A DNA stretch of 64,000 nt from Anisakis pegreffii (GCA_035041965.1 JAPYMA010001023.1:1-64000), one strand, 5' to 3'. Shown: positions 1 to 13,828, counted from the first letter of the stretch. Notes: generated by a model not told the origin, from the sequence alone. Made by a program: numbers and translations.

Positions 1-2307
1 ACTAGTTGTATGGCATAATAATAAGTAAATGGATTGTCGTTCTGATCATAAATGTGATCATAATTGTACTCTATTTCAATTCCATCGATCTGTCAATAGT
101 ACCACACCAATTGATCATCGCAGATCATGTCAAAGTGACTGCCTTGCTCGTAACATTCATATTATCATCATTCAGCCATCATTTTTTTCTTTCGTGTGGC
201 TTTGTACGATGCGTTGGTGATGTGTGTGTGATGTATATCACGATCTTATTTCGTATATCACGCTTTTTATGGTGTAATTCGTCGTTGCGGCAGAGATATT
301 TTGGATTCAAATACCCACTTAGTTTTTCAGCATTATTAGTATCATTCTGTCTTTTTACATCTTCATTAGTATAAGCCTAGAAAAGATCATCCGGGTGCAA
401 TCTTTGAAAGATAGTAATATTCGCAGTGTAGGTGATATCTTATTAAATAATCACCATCGATATCTTAGTTTAGAACGTTGATAACGTGTGCGAATAATTT
501 ATTAATGAGAAATGTGTTATCAATAAGGATGTAAATGATGAATACTGCGAATTAGTCATCTAATATTGTTTCAGATGTGCATATGAAGATGAGCGAGCGA
601 CCGAGCGAGTGGACGATTACGATAGTGGTCGCTGGTAGCGAGCTCCACAAAACTTCATTCTAAGGTGGGAGTTGGATGATTTTTTTGATGATTTAATTTT
701 CAGTTGGTGGTTTTAAATAACTTTATTGTCAATCGATCTTGTTGATTTCTGGTGATCTCATATGAAATGGCGTATTTTCAGTAAGTATGGTGAACGGCGT
801 TCGGATGGACGTTTTTTTTCGACGGATGCGTTTTTGATGGATGGCGCTCGATGGTTGATGACGGCGTTCTCGATAGCAACAACTTGAAATATCATCATTG
901 TGCAACATGGCATATATTGGATCAACAAAGATATCAAAATGCATATATTGGATCAAGATCAAATTCAATATCAAGGGACAACCGACAAATACGACATGAT
1001 AGCGCGTGGAGGCGCTGGGTTAGGACATTGAACTGTATTTTCTTTTTATCAGAACTTGAATAAATAATCCGGAGTTGAACAACTCCTCATTTTGGACTAT
1101 TTATTTTCACTTCTATTAGAACCTAGGGAACAAGAATAAAATTAAGTCGTGGTCAGTGACCACTTTTTTGCATGCTTTATTCTTTTATGCATTAATTCAT
1201 TTGTGAATATTGTGAATTGTAATTGCAATTGTTTGTATTGTAATGTAATTGAAATTGTAAATTAGAGAATGTTTGAGTAATATTGTGAATATTTGTATAT
1301 GTATATGTAGTTATGTAGTTATGATACTTTACTTGAAACCGACCTGGTGAAATTAGGTGATAATACAGTGGCGTAGATATTATGATGTATTGTACATTGC
1401 TATCATTGTTAATTGAAGTATATTTCTGAAGATATTAATGATGCATTGCACATTTTAACTGGGGGGATTTTTTAGTGATTTTTAATTCAGTTATTAATAT
1501 TATTTGCGCTATTGTTGTAATGTTATTATTGTAACTGCCACTGTATTATCATGGGCTGAGAAGTTTAGCGGGCGATAGTCTAGCGTTATCAACCAATTTA
1601 CGAGGGTTCTACAAATATTTGCTGCCCTTTGGGGTGGAGTTTTTTATACTAATTTTTGTACTAATTATAATGAGTCATATTGTATGTGTACCATAATGTA
1701 TACTTATAATTTGTTATAATTTTATTTATACCACAAATGTATTTATTTATTCCTTTTGCATATTAATCATTGTTGCCAACATTGTGAACTTTTTTGTATG
1801 GGATGTGGTAGGGCGAAGGAGGGATGCGGCACGTGATGACCCGCTTAACTCTGGAGCCAGAGGTAGGGACTTGGACTGGCCCATCCCACCTAATTGAAAA
1901 ATTTTTTCATTTTGTGCACCCCGTCATCCCTCCAATATGGACTCTATTACGTGTTGGACTCTATCATAGGTACGAGACTAGCACATTTGCTGATAGTTGA
2001 CTTAGCTTGGCACAGAATTGATTTGACTTAGTTTGAGAGTAGCTTGACTTAGCTCGACATCTGACTTAGCATTAAAAGTTTGAGACGGACTGGTCTCGAC
2101 TTAAACCTGGCTTCTTATGTAGGTTCCAATTGACGCAGACATGAATTGACTAGGCTTTGACTTGATTTAATGAAATGTTAATTCATGCGATTCAGAGGAG
2201 TGTTTAGCTATATGTTCAACCGGACGCAGTAACCTAGTTAAGCCAAGGCTGAGAAACAAGCTCTCGGGACTCATCGCTTCTTAGAGATAGAGGCATCCTA
2301 TGAGAGA
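1..2307. other. Non-coding AT/TG-rich stretch with degenerate TTGACTTAG repeats
   Basis: I see no supportable gene here. Open frames at the left edge are hydrophobic readings of TG- and AT-rich DNA. Positions 1,200-1,800 are especially simple, rich in TTGTAATTG-like strings. From about 1,985 to 2,180 the motif TTGACTTAG and close variants (TTGACTTAG, TTGACTAG, TGACTTAG, TTGACTTG) recurs irregularly, just before the tandem array. Similar strings (AGCTTGACC, GCTGACTTGATTTG) reappear at 4,375-4,450 just after it. A TTTCAG at 568-573 is followed by a 28-codon open frame to a stop near 660, which is too little to call an exon. Confidence 0.6.
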
Positions 2308-2400
2308 ATACTTAGTTAGTTGCGGGAGGAGCTCTGACTGGTGTTGATAATAGCTGCACTGGCATATTATGACAAGAAAACTATCCCTCTAAAAATGAGC

Positions 2401-2520
2401 TTCACTAACGTAGGGTATGAATCGCCTTATGAAGTTAGCGGTAGGTCTGGAAAGTTCGCCTGGACCACTCATCCTGTAGAGACGAGTCGCTGACTGGTGA
2501 CTGGAAGAACGTCTTTCTCA
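2401..2520 (+). other. Possible structured-RNA core (copy 1; equivalents at 2,859 and 3,798)
   Basis: Core 1 and the bases after it can form three consecutive hairpins. CTAAC pairs with GTTAG. GGTCTGG pairs with CTGGACC through 7 pairs including two G-T wobbles, around a 9-base loop. CGAGTC pairs with GACTCG around a 10-base loop in copy 3. Copy 2 has CGAGTT opposite GACTCG, which keeps the pair as a wobble; copy 1 has one mismatch. This is a pairing argument from three copies only. No known RNA family is recognised and no promoter was found. Confidence 0.3.
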
Positions 2521-3013
2521 TAGTGCTGTTTAATAACAGCTGGAACAAAGTTCCAATGTTATTAAATGCTTTATGAGGAGAAATCTCTCAGATGTTTGTG
2601 GTTACTCGCCGAAGCTTATCTATTAGCTAGTGTCATGATGGCATTCATACAAATCTATGATGATATCCTTATGTCCCTTGCCAGTGTAGTTATCATTCAT
2701 CACTAGTGCTATTAAGATACTCGATAACCTCATACAATCCACTCGAGTGATCTAAAGTTATCGTATTGAAAATATCGTATTAGTTAGTTTATGGGAGAGC
2801 TAACTGAGGTGTTGATAATGGCTGTACTGGCATATCAAATATTCCCTAAAAATTGAGTTTCACTAACGTAGGGTATGAATCGCCTTATGAAGTTAGCGGT
2901 AGGTCTGGAAAGTTCGCCTGGACCACTCATCCTGTAGAGTCGAGTTGCTGTATGGGTGACTCGAAGACCTCCCTCGTAGTGTTATTTAGTGACAGTTAGG
3001 CTGTGTTGCAATG

Positions 3014-3430
3014 ATAGATTGGGTGTAGCCAATGATCATATTAGAAATGCAAATTTTGGTTGCGTGGGTGATCCCAACCCGTCGAGCTGCCAACAAGAGG
3101 GGCTAGATTTAAGCAAATGCGAGAGGCGTTCCCCGCCTACCGGCAGTCTCGGCGAATCGGGGAGAAACAACTCAAAATATGCTAGCGATATTTACCCGAG
3201 TATCGCTAGCATTCATTCTTCGGAACATATGACGGGCGTTCCCGGCCCGGGAAAGGCGCCGATTTGACCGGGGATAGGGAATGCGCGTAAGTTGGCCTGA
3301 GTAGTGTCTTCGGTCATTTGCTCAGGTAACGGGGGTTCCCGGACCCACTGTGCGCACTTTCCCTTAACAGGGGAGAATTGTTATCGGGTTGACCATTGGC
3401 TGCATACATGAAGTCATTTCACTCCGTTTA
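3014..3430. mobile_element. 417-bp GC-rich insertion in array copy 2, flanked by AATG repeats
   Basis: Comparison with copies 1 and 3 shows extra sequence in copy 2 between AATG at 3,010-3,013 and AATG at 3,431-3,434, consistent with a 4-bp target duplication. The insert is much richer in G+C than its surroundings. It contains a perfect 10-bp inverted repeat, GCTAGCGATA at 3,181-3,190 against TATCGCTAGC at 3,201-3,210, and the odd palindrome TTCCCGGCCCGGGAA near 3,240. No terminal inverted repeats or transposase were seen. A frame open to 3,267 begins outside the insert and is probably not a gene. It could be a short non-autonomous element or captured foreign sequence. Confidence 0.55.
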
Positions 3431-4100
3431 AATGTTGCTAAATGCATTACAAGGGGAAATCTCTCAGGTGTTTGTGGTTACTCGCCGAAGCTTATCTATT
3501 AGCTAGTGTCATGATGGCATTCATACAATTCTCTGATGATATCCTTATGTCCCTTGCCAGTGTAGTTATCATTCATCACAAGCATTATAACCTCTTCATT
3601 TGGAGAAAGGTTATCAATAAACAGCAAGTTTCGAAGTTTATCTTTAATAGTTGACCACTTCCGAGAGCTTGAATCTTAGTCTATAGTTATCTCATTAAAA
3701 ATAACGTATTAGTTAGTTTGCGGGAGAGGTAACTTCAGGTGTTGTTAATAGCTGTACTGGCATATCAAAAGAAGAAAATGTTCCCTAAAAATTGAGTTTC
3801 ACTAACGTAGGGTATGAATCGCCTTATGAAGTTAGCGGTAGGTCTGGAAAGTTCGCCTGGACCACTCATCCTGTAGAGTCGAGTCGCTGACTGGTGACTC
3901 GAAGTCTCAGGTGTTTGTGGTTACTCGCCGAAGCTTATCTATTAGCTAGTGTCATGATGGCATTCATACAATTCTATGATGACATCCTTATTTCCCTTGC
4001 CAGTTCAGTTATTGTTTGTCATAAGTGCTAATAAGGTATATTTGATAAGTCATCGCTTCTGTTATTAATAACTGACCAGTTTCGAGAGCTTGGATCACGG

Positions 4101-7047
4101 GCTAGGATTGAATTGGATGACTGTGGTTTGATCTGAGCATAGATGTTAGAATTTTCTCTCGGCTGCTAGCACAGTGTCTTCTCAGGGTTGGATTAAGTTG
4201 ATGTGTAAGTTATAAAGATAGTTGTGTTTTTGAAGGAGCGTTTTTGGGGTAACATCATGAAGTTTTCTCAAACTTTACTATTCGAGCACTCAGTTGATAG
4301 CATAAGTAGCTGAAAGCCAGGTAGCCTTCCCCGGATTGCTCTTATACCTTACAGAGAAGCCAAGACCTGAGTCAAGCTTCACTTAGTATTAGCTTGACCT
4401 GAAATTACTTTTGAGTTGAACCGAAATGATTGCAGCTGACTTGATTTGATTTCGTTTCCATGATATTCTGTTAGAATTTGTTTCGGTTATGCTGTTTCGA
4501 GTTGTGCGTTTGGATATGGGCATTCAAATCTCTTGTTAATGTGAATATTTGTTTGATTATCCTGTTGCTGTTGTTGCTGCTTATGTATTTACTTCGTGTT
4601 GCTGTTTACATGATTGTTTCATGCGGTCATCACCTCTCGTTGATCATTATCGTGTTTTTGGTGCTGTCATGCCAGGCATAATGGAGGGAAACATTGCTAG
4701 GCATGGTTTGGTGGCATTCCATGAGCGAGGTAGAATCGCAAAATGCATAGGCACCCTGCACGAAGCCTCCGGGTACAATTCGATGTCACATGTCAGAGTC
4801 AGGCTCGAGTTTGATGCTCTTTCCTGGAAGCAAGCTCACAAATTTGCTGCAATTGGGATATATTTAAAAATGCCAATGGTGCGTGGCGTGACAGCTGCAT
4901 AAATGTTTTTCCACGTGTTACCACACATTACACAAGCTATCGGCATCTACCGTTTTAATGAGTTCAGAATTGTCATGACGGCGGCTACTGTAGTTTCATA
5001 CCAGTAAGTTTGGAGGAATTCAACTGCTGCATAGGGTGTGATTTTACCCTTACTTCTTGCATCGTAGTTAGGAAAGAAAAATTTCAAACTGGAAGGGTTT
5101 TCGAATTATCGATTTGAGAAGCAATTTTAAGAATATGCTAGTGCAACATACTGCTAGAAATAAAGCAAAATATGTCTAATCCTACATCAGGAACATTTCA
5201 TGAGAAGATCGTCGCACATATCTTAGGGCATAGTGAAAAGAGTCTGGAACAGTGATTAAGATTGTTTCGGAAAGCATGGTGGTATGACACTCGATTAGGA
5301 CGATGGATTCGCTTGAAAGGAAACAGGGTTATGTAAAACTATTCTTCAAAGGTCGTTAGCACAGAGTAGGGACGGTGAAGCAACAAGGGATGAAGCATTT
5401 ATAGTGTGACTAGGATGTTAGGGTGAATCCATGCTGGAATGAATCCCACGATGAGATCAGGAGGCTTGAATGGTCATGAGTGTTTAACAGCTAGGGGTTT
5501 GCACAGAAAAAGCTGCCGTCTATGACTTCTGCTCAATTTTTCCGTTGTGTACAGTGCGTCTTTGAAAAAACCTTCCCGGTTTCTCCTCGCACTTCGTGAG
5601 AGAGGTTACGTATCAAAATCTTGCATTGTATCTGGTTTGCTGATTTACTAATTTGAGAATTGCAAGGAAATGAGCGATTACTCTTACAAATACTATAACA
5701 AATCGGTTGGTCTCAGTCGTGTTCAGAAGGAGGTTGTTTTCTTAGATGGGAAATGATTAGGTTTGAGATTGATCAGAATTATGTTGGTGGTTTGTTATTA
5801 CAAGGTGATATTATTACAAGGTATTACAAGGCTTATTGCTAATACAAGGTATTACAAGGTTATTTATAATTACAAGTCTATAATAGTAGCGGACAATTTG
5901 ATGCAACGATTCCGTTCGCCGATTGCTGTTCAGAATCTCATAGAAATTCTCACCACTAATATTATCATTGGTGCTGGCTACTAAAACTGAATGGGGCAAA
6001 ATGACGAGAAACTTATGAATGCATGTGCGTAGTCCAGATGGTCTTTGTTTAGCTTGTAAGCACGACAAAGCTTGCAAGTTGTGATCTAACAACATGAGAT
6101 TAAATTAAATAATAAATTAGCATGAATCATTCCTCGTCATTTAAACAGATGAATGTGTACGACCGTTTCTGATTTCTCAACTATTCGTGCCTTTTCTCGA
6201 TTCGTAACGTTATCGTTAAGTGCGGGCGTGGCTAGTTACCGTAGTTACGAAAGCTGTCGGAAGGCTCCGAATAACTGACCACCAAATTTTTCTTCAACAA
6301 CGCAACGGTGCCGTCAGATGAGTCAAATTCACCGTAGGCTTCAATGACAAGAACCTGAAATGAACCAATCCTTCATAACTACTAAAAAGTTCCTCGCACC
6401 AGTTCTGTAATTTCTCTTTATAATAATGAATACAATTGTTATTTTGATACTCGACGATATGCTTGAAAAAATCTCAGAATTACTTCTTTTACGTGCGTGA
6501 AAAATGACTTTAGTGATTTCATAGTCGTCATTAAGTTTACGCCGTCCTCCCAAATGCTTCCTTGATATTCGGCCAATATAGTCGTTTACTGATTGAACCA
6601 ATCCAGTTCTCCTTGACAAGGATTCGCCTGAGAATAACCGTCAATTGATAAACGAGTCCAGGCGTGGTTGTTGATGATGAACTCTGTCTTATATATTCCT
6701 GATAACGGTCATGTTGATTAATAGTACTTCGACATAATACACCAATATAATAACGGTATGTTGAATAATAGTACTTCGATATACACCAATGATTTCAATC
6801 TACCATTTGGTTTCCTGCAAAGGTCACAGCGCTACTGAGAAGTTTCGCACGAAACTGCAACCTACCAATTTACAGTTGAATGCTCCAACAAACTGGACTA
6901 AGATACTTACTGATAAATGCTATTGTCTAATGGAAAGTTCGAAATATAAACTCCTAGCATTATACGCGATTGACGATGTGATCAGTTGACGTGAATTGTT
7001 ATGGTGTTAAGATCAAGTGAGATTATCAACTGAAGGATAAAGGCAAC
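4101..7047. other. Intergenic; no convincing gene
   Basis: The + strand frame at 4,549-4,902 is the longest here, but it has no recognisable domain and opens in a run of hydrophobic codons. On the - strand a TTTCAG at 6,354-6,359 is followed by a frame that stays open to 6,230, read as VLVIEAYGEFDSSDGTVALL and onward. It looks exon-like, but no phase-matched partner exon was found. A minisatellite-like run lies at 5,798-5,875. Confidence 0.5.
5798..5875. repeat. Irregular tandem repeat of TATTACAAGG
   Basis: TATTACAAGG and shortened forms occur about six times between 5,798 and 5,875, separated by short AT-rich spacers. It is a simple degenerate minisatellite with no associated gene. Confidence 0.7.
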
Positions 7048-7232
7048 ATGATGATCGAGAGTTTGATTGCAATGGTGCGATATCTGTCGTCAAGACAGGA
7101 TGACGATGCTATCGACCGATTACATTACGTTTATACACCCAACATTCTACTTGCTTTCGCTGTTCTGATCAGCTCGATGGTGGTCCTCCTGAATGCATGT
7201 TCCCCAACAAATTCCCTGGATCTTGGGAACAC
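7048..7232 (+). pseudogene. Innexin N-terminal exon, frame-broken
   Basis: From ATG at 7,048 the translation matches the start of nematode innexins: a short amphipathic N terminus, then SRQDDDAIDRLHYVYTP and the first membrane segment ILLAFAVLISS. In innexins this is followed by KQ[FY]xG, an E/Q-C and a W-E motif at the start of the first extracellular loop. Here the frame breaks after base 7,176. The continuation GGPPECMFPNKFPGSWEH is found in the +2 frame from 7,179, as if about 7 bases were missing. The remaining innexin parts (second loop cysteines, YYQWVP segment, TM2-TM4) were not found downstream. Innexins form invertebrate gap junctions; this copy could not make one. It is either a pseudogene fragment or an assembly error in a real first exon. 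Confidence 0.75.
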
Positions 7233-8181
7233 GTCTGTATTACAGTAATAATCATAGTTATAATAATAATGATAGTGTATGTAACAAGAACACGAAATTG
7301 TTATTCGAAGATGTGTGAAAATGTGCAGCAAGTCCCTTTCAAGTTGAGATGGTCACCGAATCCGTTTCACTCGGATTCAGTTTCCGACACAGTTTCTTTC
7401 ATGATCAAACAATTTTTTGCTTCAATTCATGAAACAATTTCTACTAAAATAAGCCTTTTTAATGAGTGGATTGCGTGCATTTTCACAATTAGATTGGTGT
7501 TCTACCATTGTTATATTGTTCACTGTGCTATGTTAATAATTTTCAGTGGTAAATTGCAGTTTATTGTTTCGATTTTGCAGAGTTATTTTGAGCACGTCGG
7601 TTCTTTATTTAGCTTTAGCAAAGCATTCTTCTCGGATTATTTCCATCCATTTTCCTCAAATGCATGCTATATCTGTCCCTTTGCACGCGTGCTCAACCAA
7701 ACTAATCTATTATTGCATTACACTAAACAACTTCATCAGCTCAAATCAGGTTATGAAGCGATCAGGCCACGAATCAGCGCGACTCAAGACTTCTACAGAG
7801 GCGTCAACTGGTATAGTTGGTTCATGAATGTGTCGGTCGTATTAAGATAGTCCGGAAATGTTCGCAATCTCGCCCTTGGGCAAATTTTCAGCTTAATATT
7901 CTCTGTGTTTTTCAGAACAGCTCTGCCTGCTGGTCAGCAAACTGCACAGGTTCCTGTGCAGGTTAGCAAACTCGATACGCGTTTAGCAAACAACAGGTAG
8001 ATGGCAACATTTTCGAATTGATTGAATATTTTTCAGGTCGTTTGGATTAGAAGGTTCATGACTTCGATATCTGCCAAGAAATCTCAAATTCTCCTATTTA
8101 TAGTAGAATATTAATTGCTGATAACACTCAAAATTCATTTGTCCATTATTGTTCACGTCTAAAGAACTTCTCACATTTCAG
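7233..8181. other. Long open frame of doubtful meaning; possible small exons
   Basis: A 217-codon + strand frame (7,197-7,850) begins with the innexin remnant and then runs through AT-rich DNA with no domain signal. After 7,850 a TTTTTCAG at 7,910-7,917 is followed by a frame open to AACAG/GTAGAT near 7,997, and then by a further acceptor near 8,037. Read together they give a short Q/V-rich peptide ending in SFGLEGS. This could be the tail of a decayed gene but lacks family evidence. Confidence 0.3.
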
Positions 8182-8238
8182 AATCAGTGTATTGCATTCG
8201 ATTATACGGGTTGTGGTGGAAATCTGAATGGAGCATAA
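8182..8238 (+). pseudogene. Kunitz-domain fragment
   Basis: After CACATTTCAG at 8,173-8,181 the frame reads NQCIAFDYTGCGGNLNGA and then stops. The pattern C-x-x-F-x-Y-x-G-C-G-G-N-x-N is the core of the Kunitz/BPTI family. The later part (F/Y, then C-x3-C) is missing because of the stop at 8,236, and no exon carrying the N-terminal half with its two cysteines was found upstream. It is best read as a decayed Kunitz exon, unrelated in position to the intact Kunitz gene at 56 kb. Confidence 0.5.
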
Positions 8239-9057
8239 TGCATAATTCATGTGTTTGTTTTTGTATCAGTAACTCTTCATTCATTGAATTTCCAGTTCGT
8301 TTCGCCGTGGCACTAAAGACAACTAATTGTGAATCTAATAAATAAATAATATCGATATTTTTCTCGGTGTGATTGCTTACATTTTCACAGACTCAACAAA
8401 CCTTTTAGTGTGATCGTAGGAAAAAGATTTCACCGAATGCGTTACTCTTCTGTTTGCTGTGCGATGAATGACGATTCAGTGCAGTGACTATAATGACTGT
8501 TCAATCAAGTGTCGCGTGATTCTCTCACGTGATGATGCTGAGAACTGACGAACTGCTTAATTCATTTCCAGAAATTCAGTTGATTCACACTGCTTTCAGT
8601 TCTACGAAAAGCGCTCAGTTGGTTGTTTGTGATCGTTGATGCACAACAGTTTGAAATCATGTGTGAAGCACTGCAGCACTGTTTCTCATGACCAACGATT
8701 TTATTCTTTTAATCATGTTTTATGTCGGTGGTATTCATCAAATTAACTACTTCACTCGTTAGCCATTTAAAATGCATCACCATCATAATCACATCAAATG
8801 AGATCAACCAATCAAATAACACAAATCCAGTGAAATATTACAGTGCGATTGCTAAACAAAAAACATTGCAACGTACGCAATAAATGAAATATCCATCTTA
8901 TTATGTCACCTAAGAATAGAAGGAGCTGAATTTCTCGCGAATGGGACAAATATCTGAAACAAGTGAAAATTTTTAACTTGATAATTTTATACTTCACATA
9001 CAGATAATACTGTAATAGTAAAAGTAATAATGATAACATTGTAGTTGCGGAAATGCC

Positions 9058-10842
<1,785 letters not shown>

Positions 10843-13362
10843 TCAATCGTCAATATCAGTTGAAATCCGCTCAAATATTCTGCGGATGGATACCTATATA
10901 TTACAAACAGAGGTCCAACAATAAATCATGCCTGCCCAATTCGTGCATCATCCAATCTCGCTACAGATTTGTGTAATTCGCGAAGTCAAAATGAATCTGA
11001 TACGTTAGCGGATTGAAGACAATCAAAAGTAATGTGATAGAAATTGTGGACTACTGAGGAGCAGTAAGATTAATACCAAATCATCATGGAAACGCACAGG
11101 AACTCATTCAGCTCAGCGTAAACCCTTTGGCATTTCGCATTATTTGAGAATATTTCACTTTTATTTCTCTTTTTTTGGTTCAAATTCCACTGAAAGCTTT
11201 CGTATGCTCAAAATGCTGAACGCTGGCAAAGGACCATGAAAGCATTTGATGGAACTATGCTAGGCTGAGCGGTGAATTACGCTAAAAATAGAAAGCGTCA
11301 CAAAACGCTGAACAATTATCGTCTGAAATGGAGGGCGCGCAAATCAGAACAAATCACAAATCAGCCTTTTTTCCAGCGTAAGTGAGAGCGGTGAACGCGA
11401 TTTTCAACTCCAATCCAGCCAGCCCTATTGAATTGAACCAATGTGCATTTCCCAGGCAAACAATTCATAAATGCTTGGCATGAGTTTTTGGACTGCTCAC
11501 TAGAATCGATCACACACAATATGAGATTTCATTCATTCATTGATATGTTCGGAGAGCTGCTGAAGAACTTGAGCTTGACACCAGCAAAGTACCCTATGCA
11601 TGCATTGCCTTAATCAACACGTTACACTTCAGTCTTCATAGGAGCAAGATTGTGCGATTCAAATTTCAAAATGTCAGTGGCTGATCGCTAACAGATCGAA
11701 ATCAACTGCAGGTTCTACGATCGAAGCCAGCGATAAGTGCTACTGAAATGAACTTCGGTGTCCAGCGAGGTTGTTCGCTCGGAGGGACGAATACTGATTC
11801 GAAGGGTTGCTTAGTGCAAACGCTTGAGAAATGTATCAGTTCTAAATATGTTGCTGCATTGCCGAGGGGGAGATGTGATACCGCTCAAAAACAAGGAAAC
11901 AGAATCGATAATAGTAACAAATCCAGCTTGATTGTAGTTCATCAAACGAAACGTTTGAGAAATTGATTTCAAATGCCTAAATTCATGCGAATAGAATCAA
12001 GATTCAAGTAATCACTTAAGAATTTTTGATGGCCTTACTGAAGAATTTTTGTGTTTTTATTTTAATCAAAAATTTATTAGTCTCCATTTGGTTGGTGAGA
12101 ATTCGTTAGTCGTCACATCCATTAACAGACCAACAATTGATTTGTTGGTGGTTATGAGACGTTCGCCTTCATGAATACGACTCGAAAAACGCTTAGTTTC
12201 GAATAAAACTAAGAATTAATTGTTTAATTGCGCTTGTGAATTGAGAACGTTAATCTGTGCTGAAGGAAGAGTGCGAACGAGAGTGCGAGTGCTCTCACGT
12301 TGCGTATTTCGTCATGATGAATTGAAAACTTTCACGATGAGCTGCGCAAAGTGAACACATGAGATGCTCTCGCATGATTTGCGAATTCTGGCTGGAAACG
12401 AGGATCAATCAGCGATATCGACGCAAAACTTCAGGAGAACGTAAATCTACCCCAATTCAGAAGGCAATGCGGGTAGAGTCCATGAAAAATGTGCTGCTTT
12501 AAAAAGAACTGTCAGCATGAAAGTTGTGAAGATATGTAAGTGAAGTTGATTACTACTTGAATGAATGCGCAATTATTCGATGAAGCGAGAAAATTGCGGA
12601 CGATGACTGAATTTGGCAAAAAAAAAAGTTCGATGAAATCTTGTAAAGTAAGAAGCAGCGCATGGAACTTGTAATATAATTGAGAGTAGAACACTTTATT
12701 GCTGACATTTAGGTCATAATGCCCTCGAGGAGGCAAGAAAAAGAATATTTCTGAAGGCGTTTTGAAGTGCATCGAAAGATTCTAGTTTCGATAAACACAC
12801 CAAAATTGTGACTGATTCGCTGTTTAACGTCACATTCAATTTAGCCAATGCGTCACAGTAAATTGCTTTGAACGTTGGGAAAATCAAATATTTCAAGAAA
12901 AAAATATAGAAAATCAAAAAACTATTGTAGATATTTGTAGAATATTAGTGCCAAACGTTTGATTTTAGCAGTGTTGCTTTGTTTGTATTTTCATTTTTCA
13001 CTTTCTCACCGATTATCGAAGACGGATTCGGTGTGGTGAACGTCTCCGCTTGGACTAATCCTAATGAATGAGAATTTTAGTGGATGCACTAAAAAGTTAC
13101 TCGTGACAAAGAGCACAACAGATCACTGCTGTGATCAATTATGATCACAACGGTTGCCCAGTAATTCACCTCTGATAGACACTGATTATTGCGAACAATA
13201 AACGCAACCAAACTAAATTTCAAATTGCTCGATATTTGTAGAATATTAGTGCCAATCGCATTTTCAATCAGCTATTCACATATAGATGCCCAAATTTATT
13301 TTTCATTTCTCAAAACAGCATAATGTACTTTAACTTGCGCAAAGTACACAGTTTTAATTGAG

Positions 13363-13828
13363 AATTTCTGAATGCTGCATAGGTTAGTGAATTTTTTTCT
13401 CGGTGATGGAGTGATGTAACTGAATCTGAGAGGTATTCTCGCTGATGCTGTAGCGATAAGTCTGTGACATTGAATGAGACAGGCATAAGCGAGTTTTCGA
13501 GACTACTTCGGCGGATGAGTTGATTTAGAGTGCTCAGAATTTTGAAGATGATGCAAACTAAAACTGAAATGAATGAATTGTTTGTTGACACATCACTTGA
13601 GATATATGTTTTTTGCTGAGCATTTGTGAGCTTAATGAAGTGGATAGTGTTAGCATTCAGCAGAATGAGAATCACGTCGAAAATCTCGGAAAAAGGATCA
13701 AAAACGCATTGGTGAATCTTGATCAGCAAGAAAGAACGAATGAGGCACATAGGAAACAAATAATTTCTGAATGCTGTACAGGTTAGTAAACTCTTCTCGG
13801 TAATGGAATGATGTAACTCAATCGAACA
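13363..13828. repeat. Dispersed duplicate of a ~65-bp segment
   Basis: AATTTCTGAATGCTG followed by matching sequence (AGGTTAGT, TCTCGGT, ATGGA, TGATGTAACT) occurs at 13,363 and again at 13,762, 399 bases apart and diverged. A second pair, ATATTTGTAGAATATTAGTG, lies at 12,931 and 13,233. They look like fragments of an old repeat. Confidence 0.6.

Larger units (their letters stand above)
2308..4100. repeat. Tandem array of three units of about 470-510 bp
   Basis: Units begin with variants of GTATTAGTTAGTTTGCGGGAG near 2,308, 2,777 and 3,706. Each carries two conserved cores separated by diverged spacers. Core 1 is 81 bp at 2,401-2,481, 2,859-2,939 and 3,798-3,878 and is identical in all three copies by eye. 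Core 2 is 60 bp at 2,593-2,652, 3,469-3,528 and 3,912-3,971, also identical. Copy 2 is interrupted by a 417-bp insertion; copy 3 lacks roughly 100 bp between its cores. Open frames crossing the units differ between copies, so the array is probably not protein-coding. Identity of the cores next to diverged spacers suggests constraint or recent conversion. Confidence 0.85.

Noticed and set aside
3525..3545. CTGATGA in the array, as in hammerhead ribozymes
   Set aside because: The other array copies have CTATGATGA at the same place, so the catalytic core is not conserved, and no GAAA partner with stems was found.
7197..7850. Longest open frame in the window (217 codons, +)
   Set aside because: Only its first 12 codons or so are meaningful, being the innexin continuation. 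The rest has no domain and lies in AT-rich DNA.
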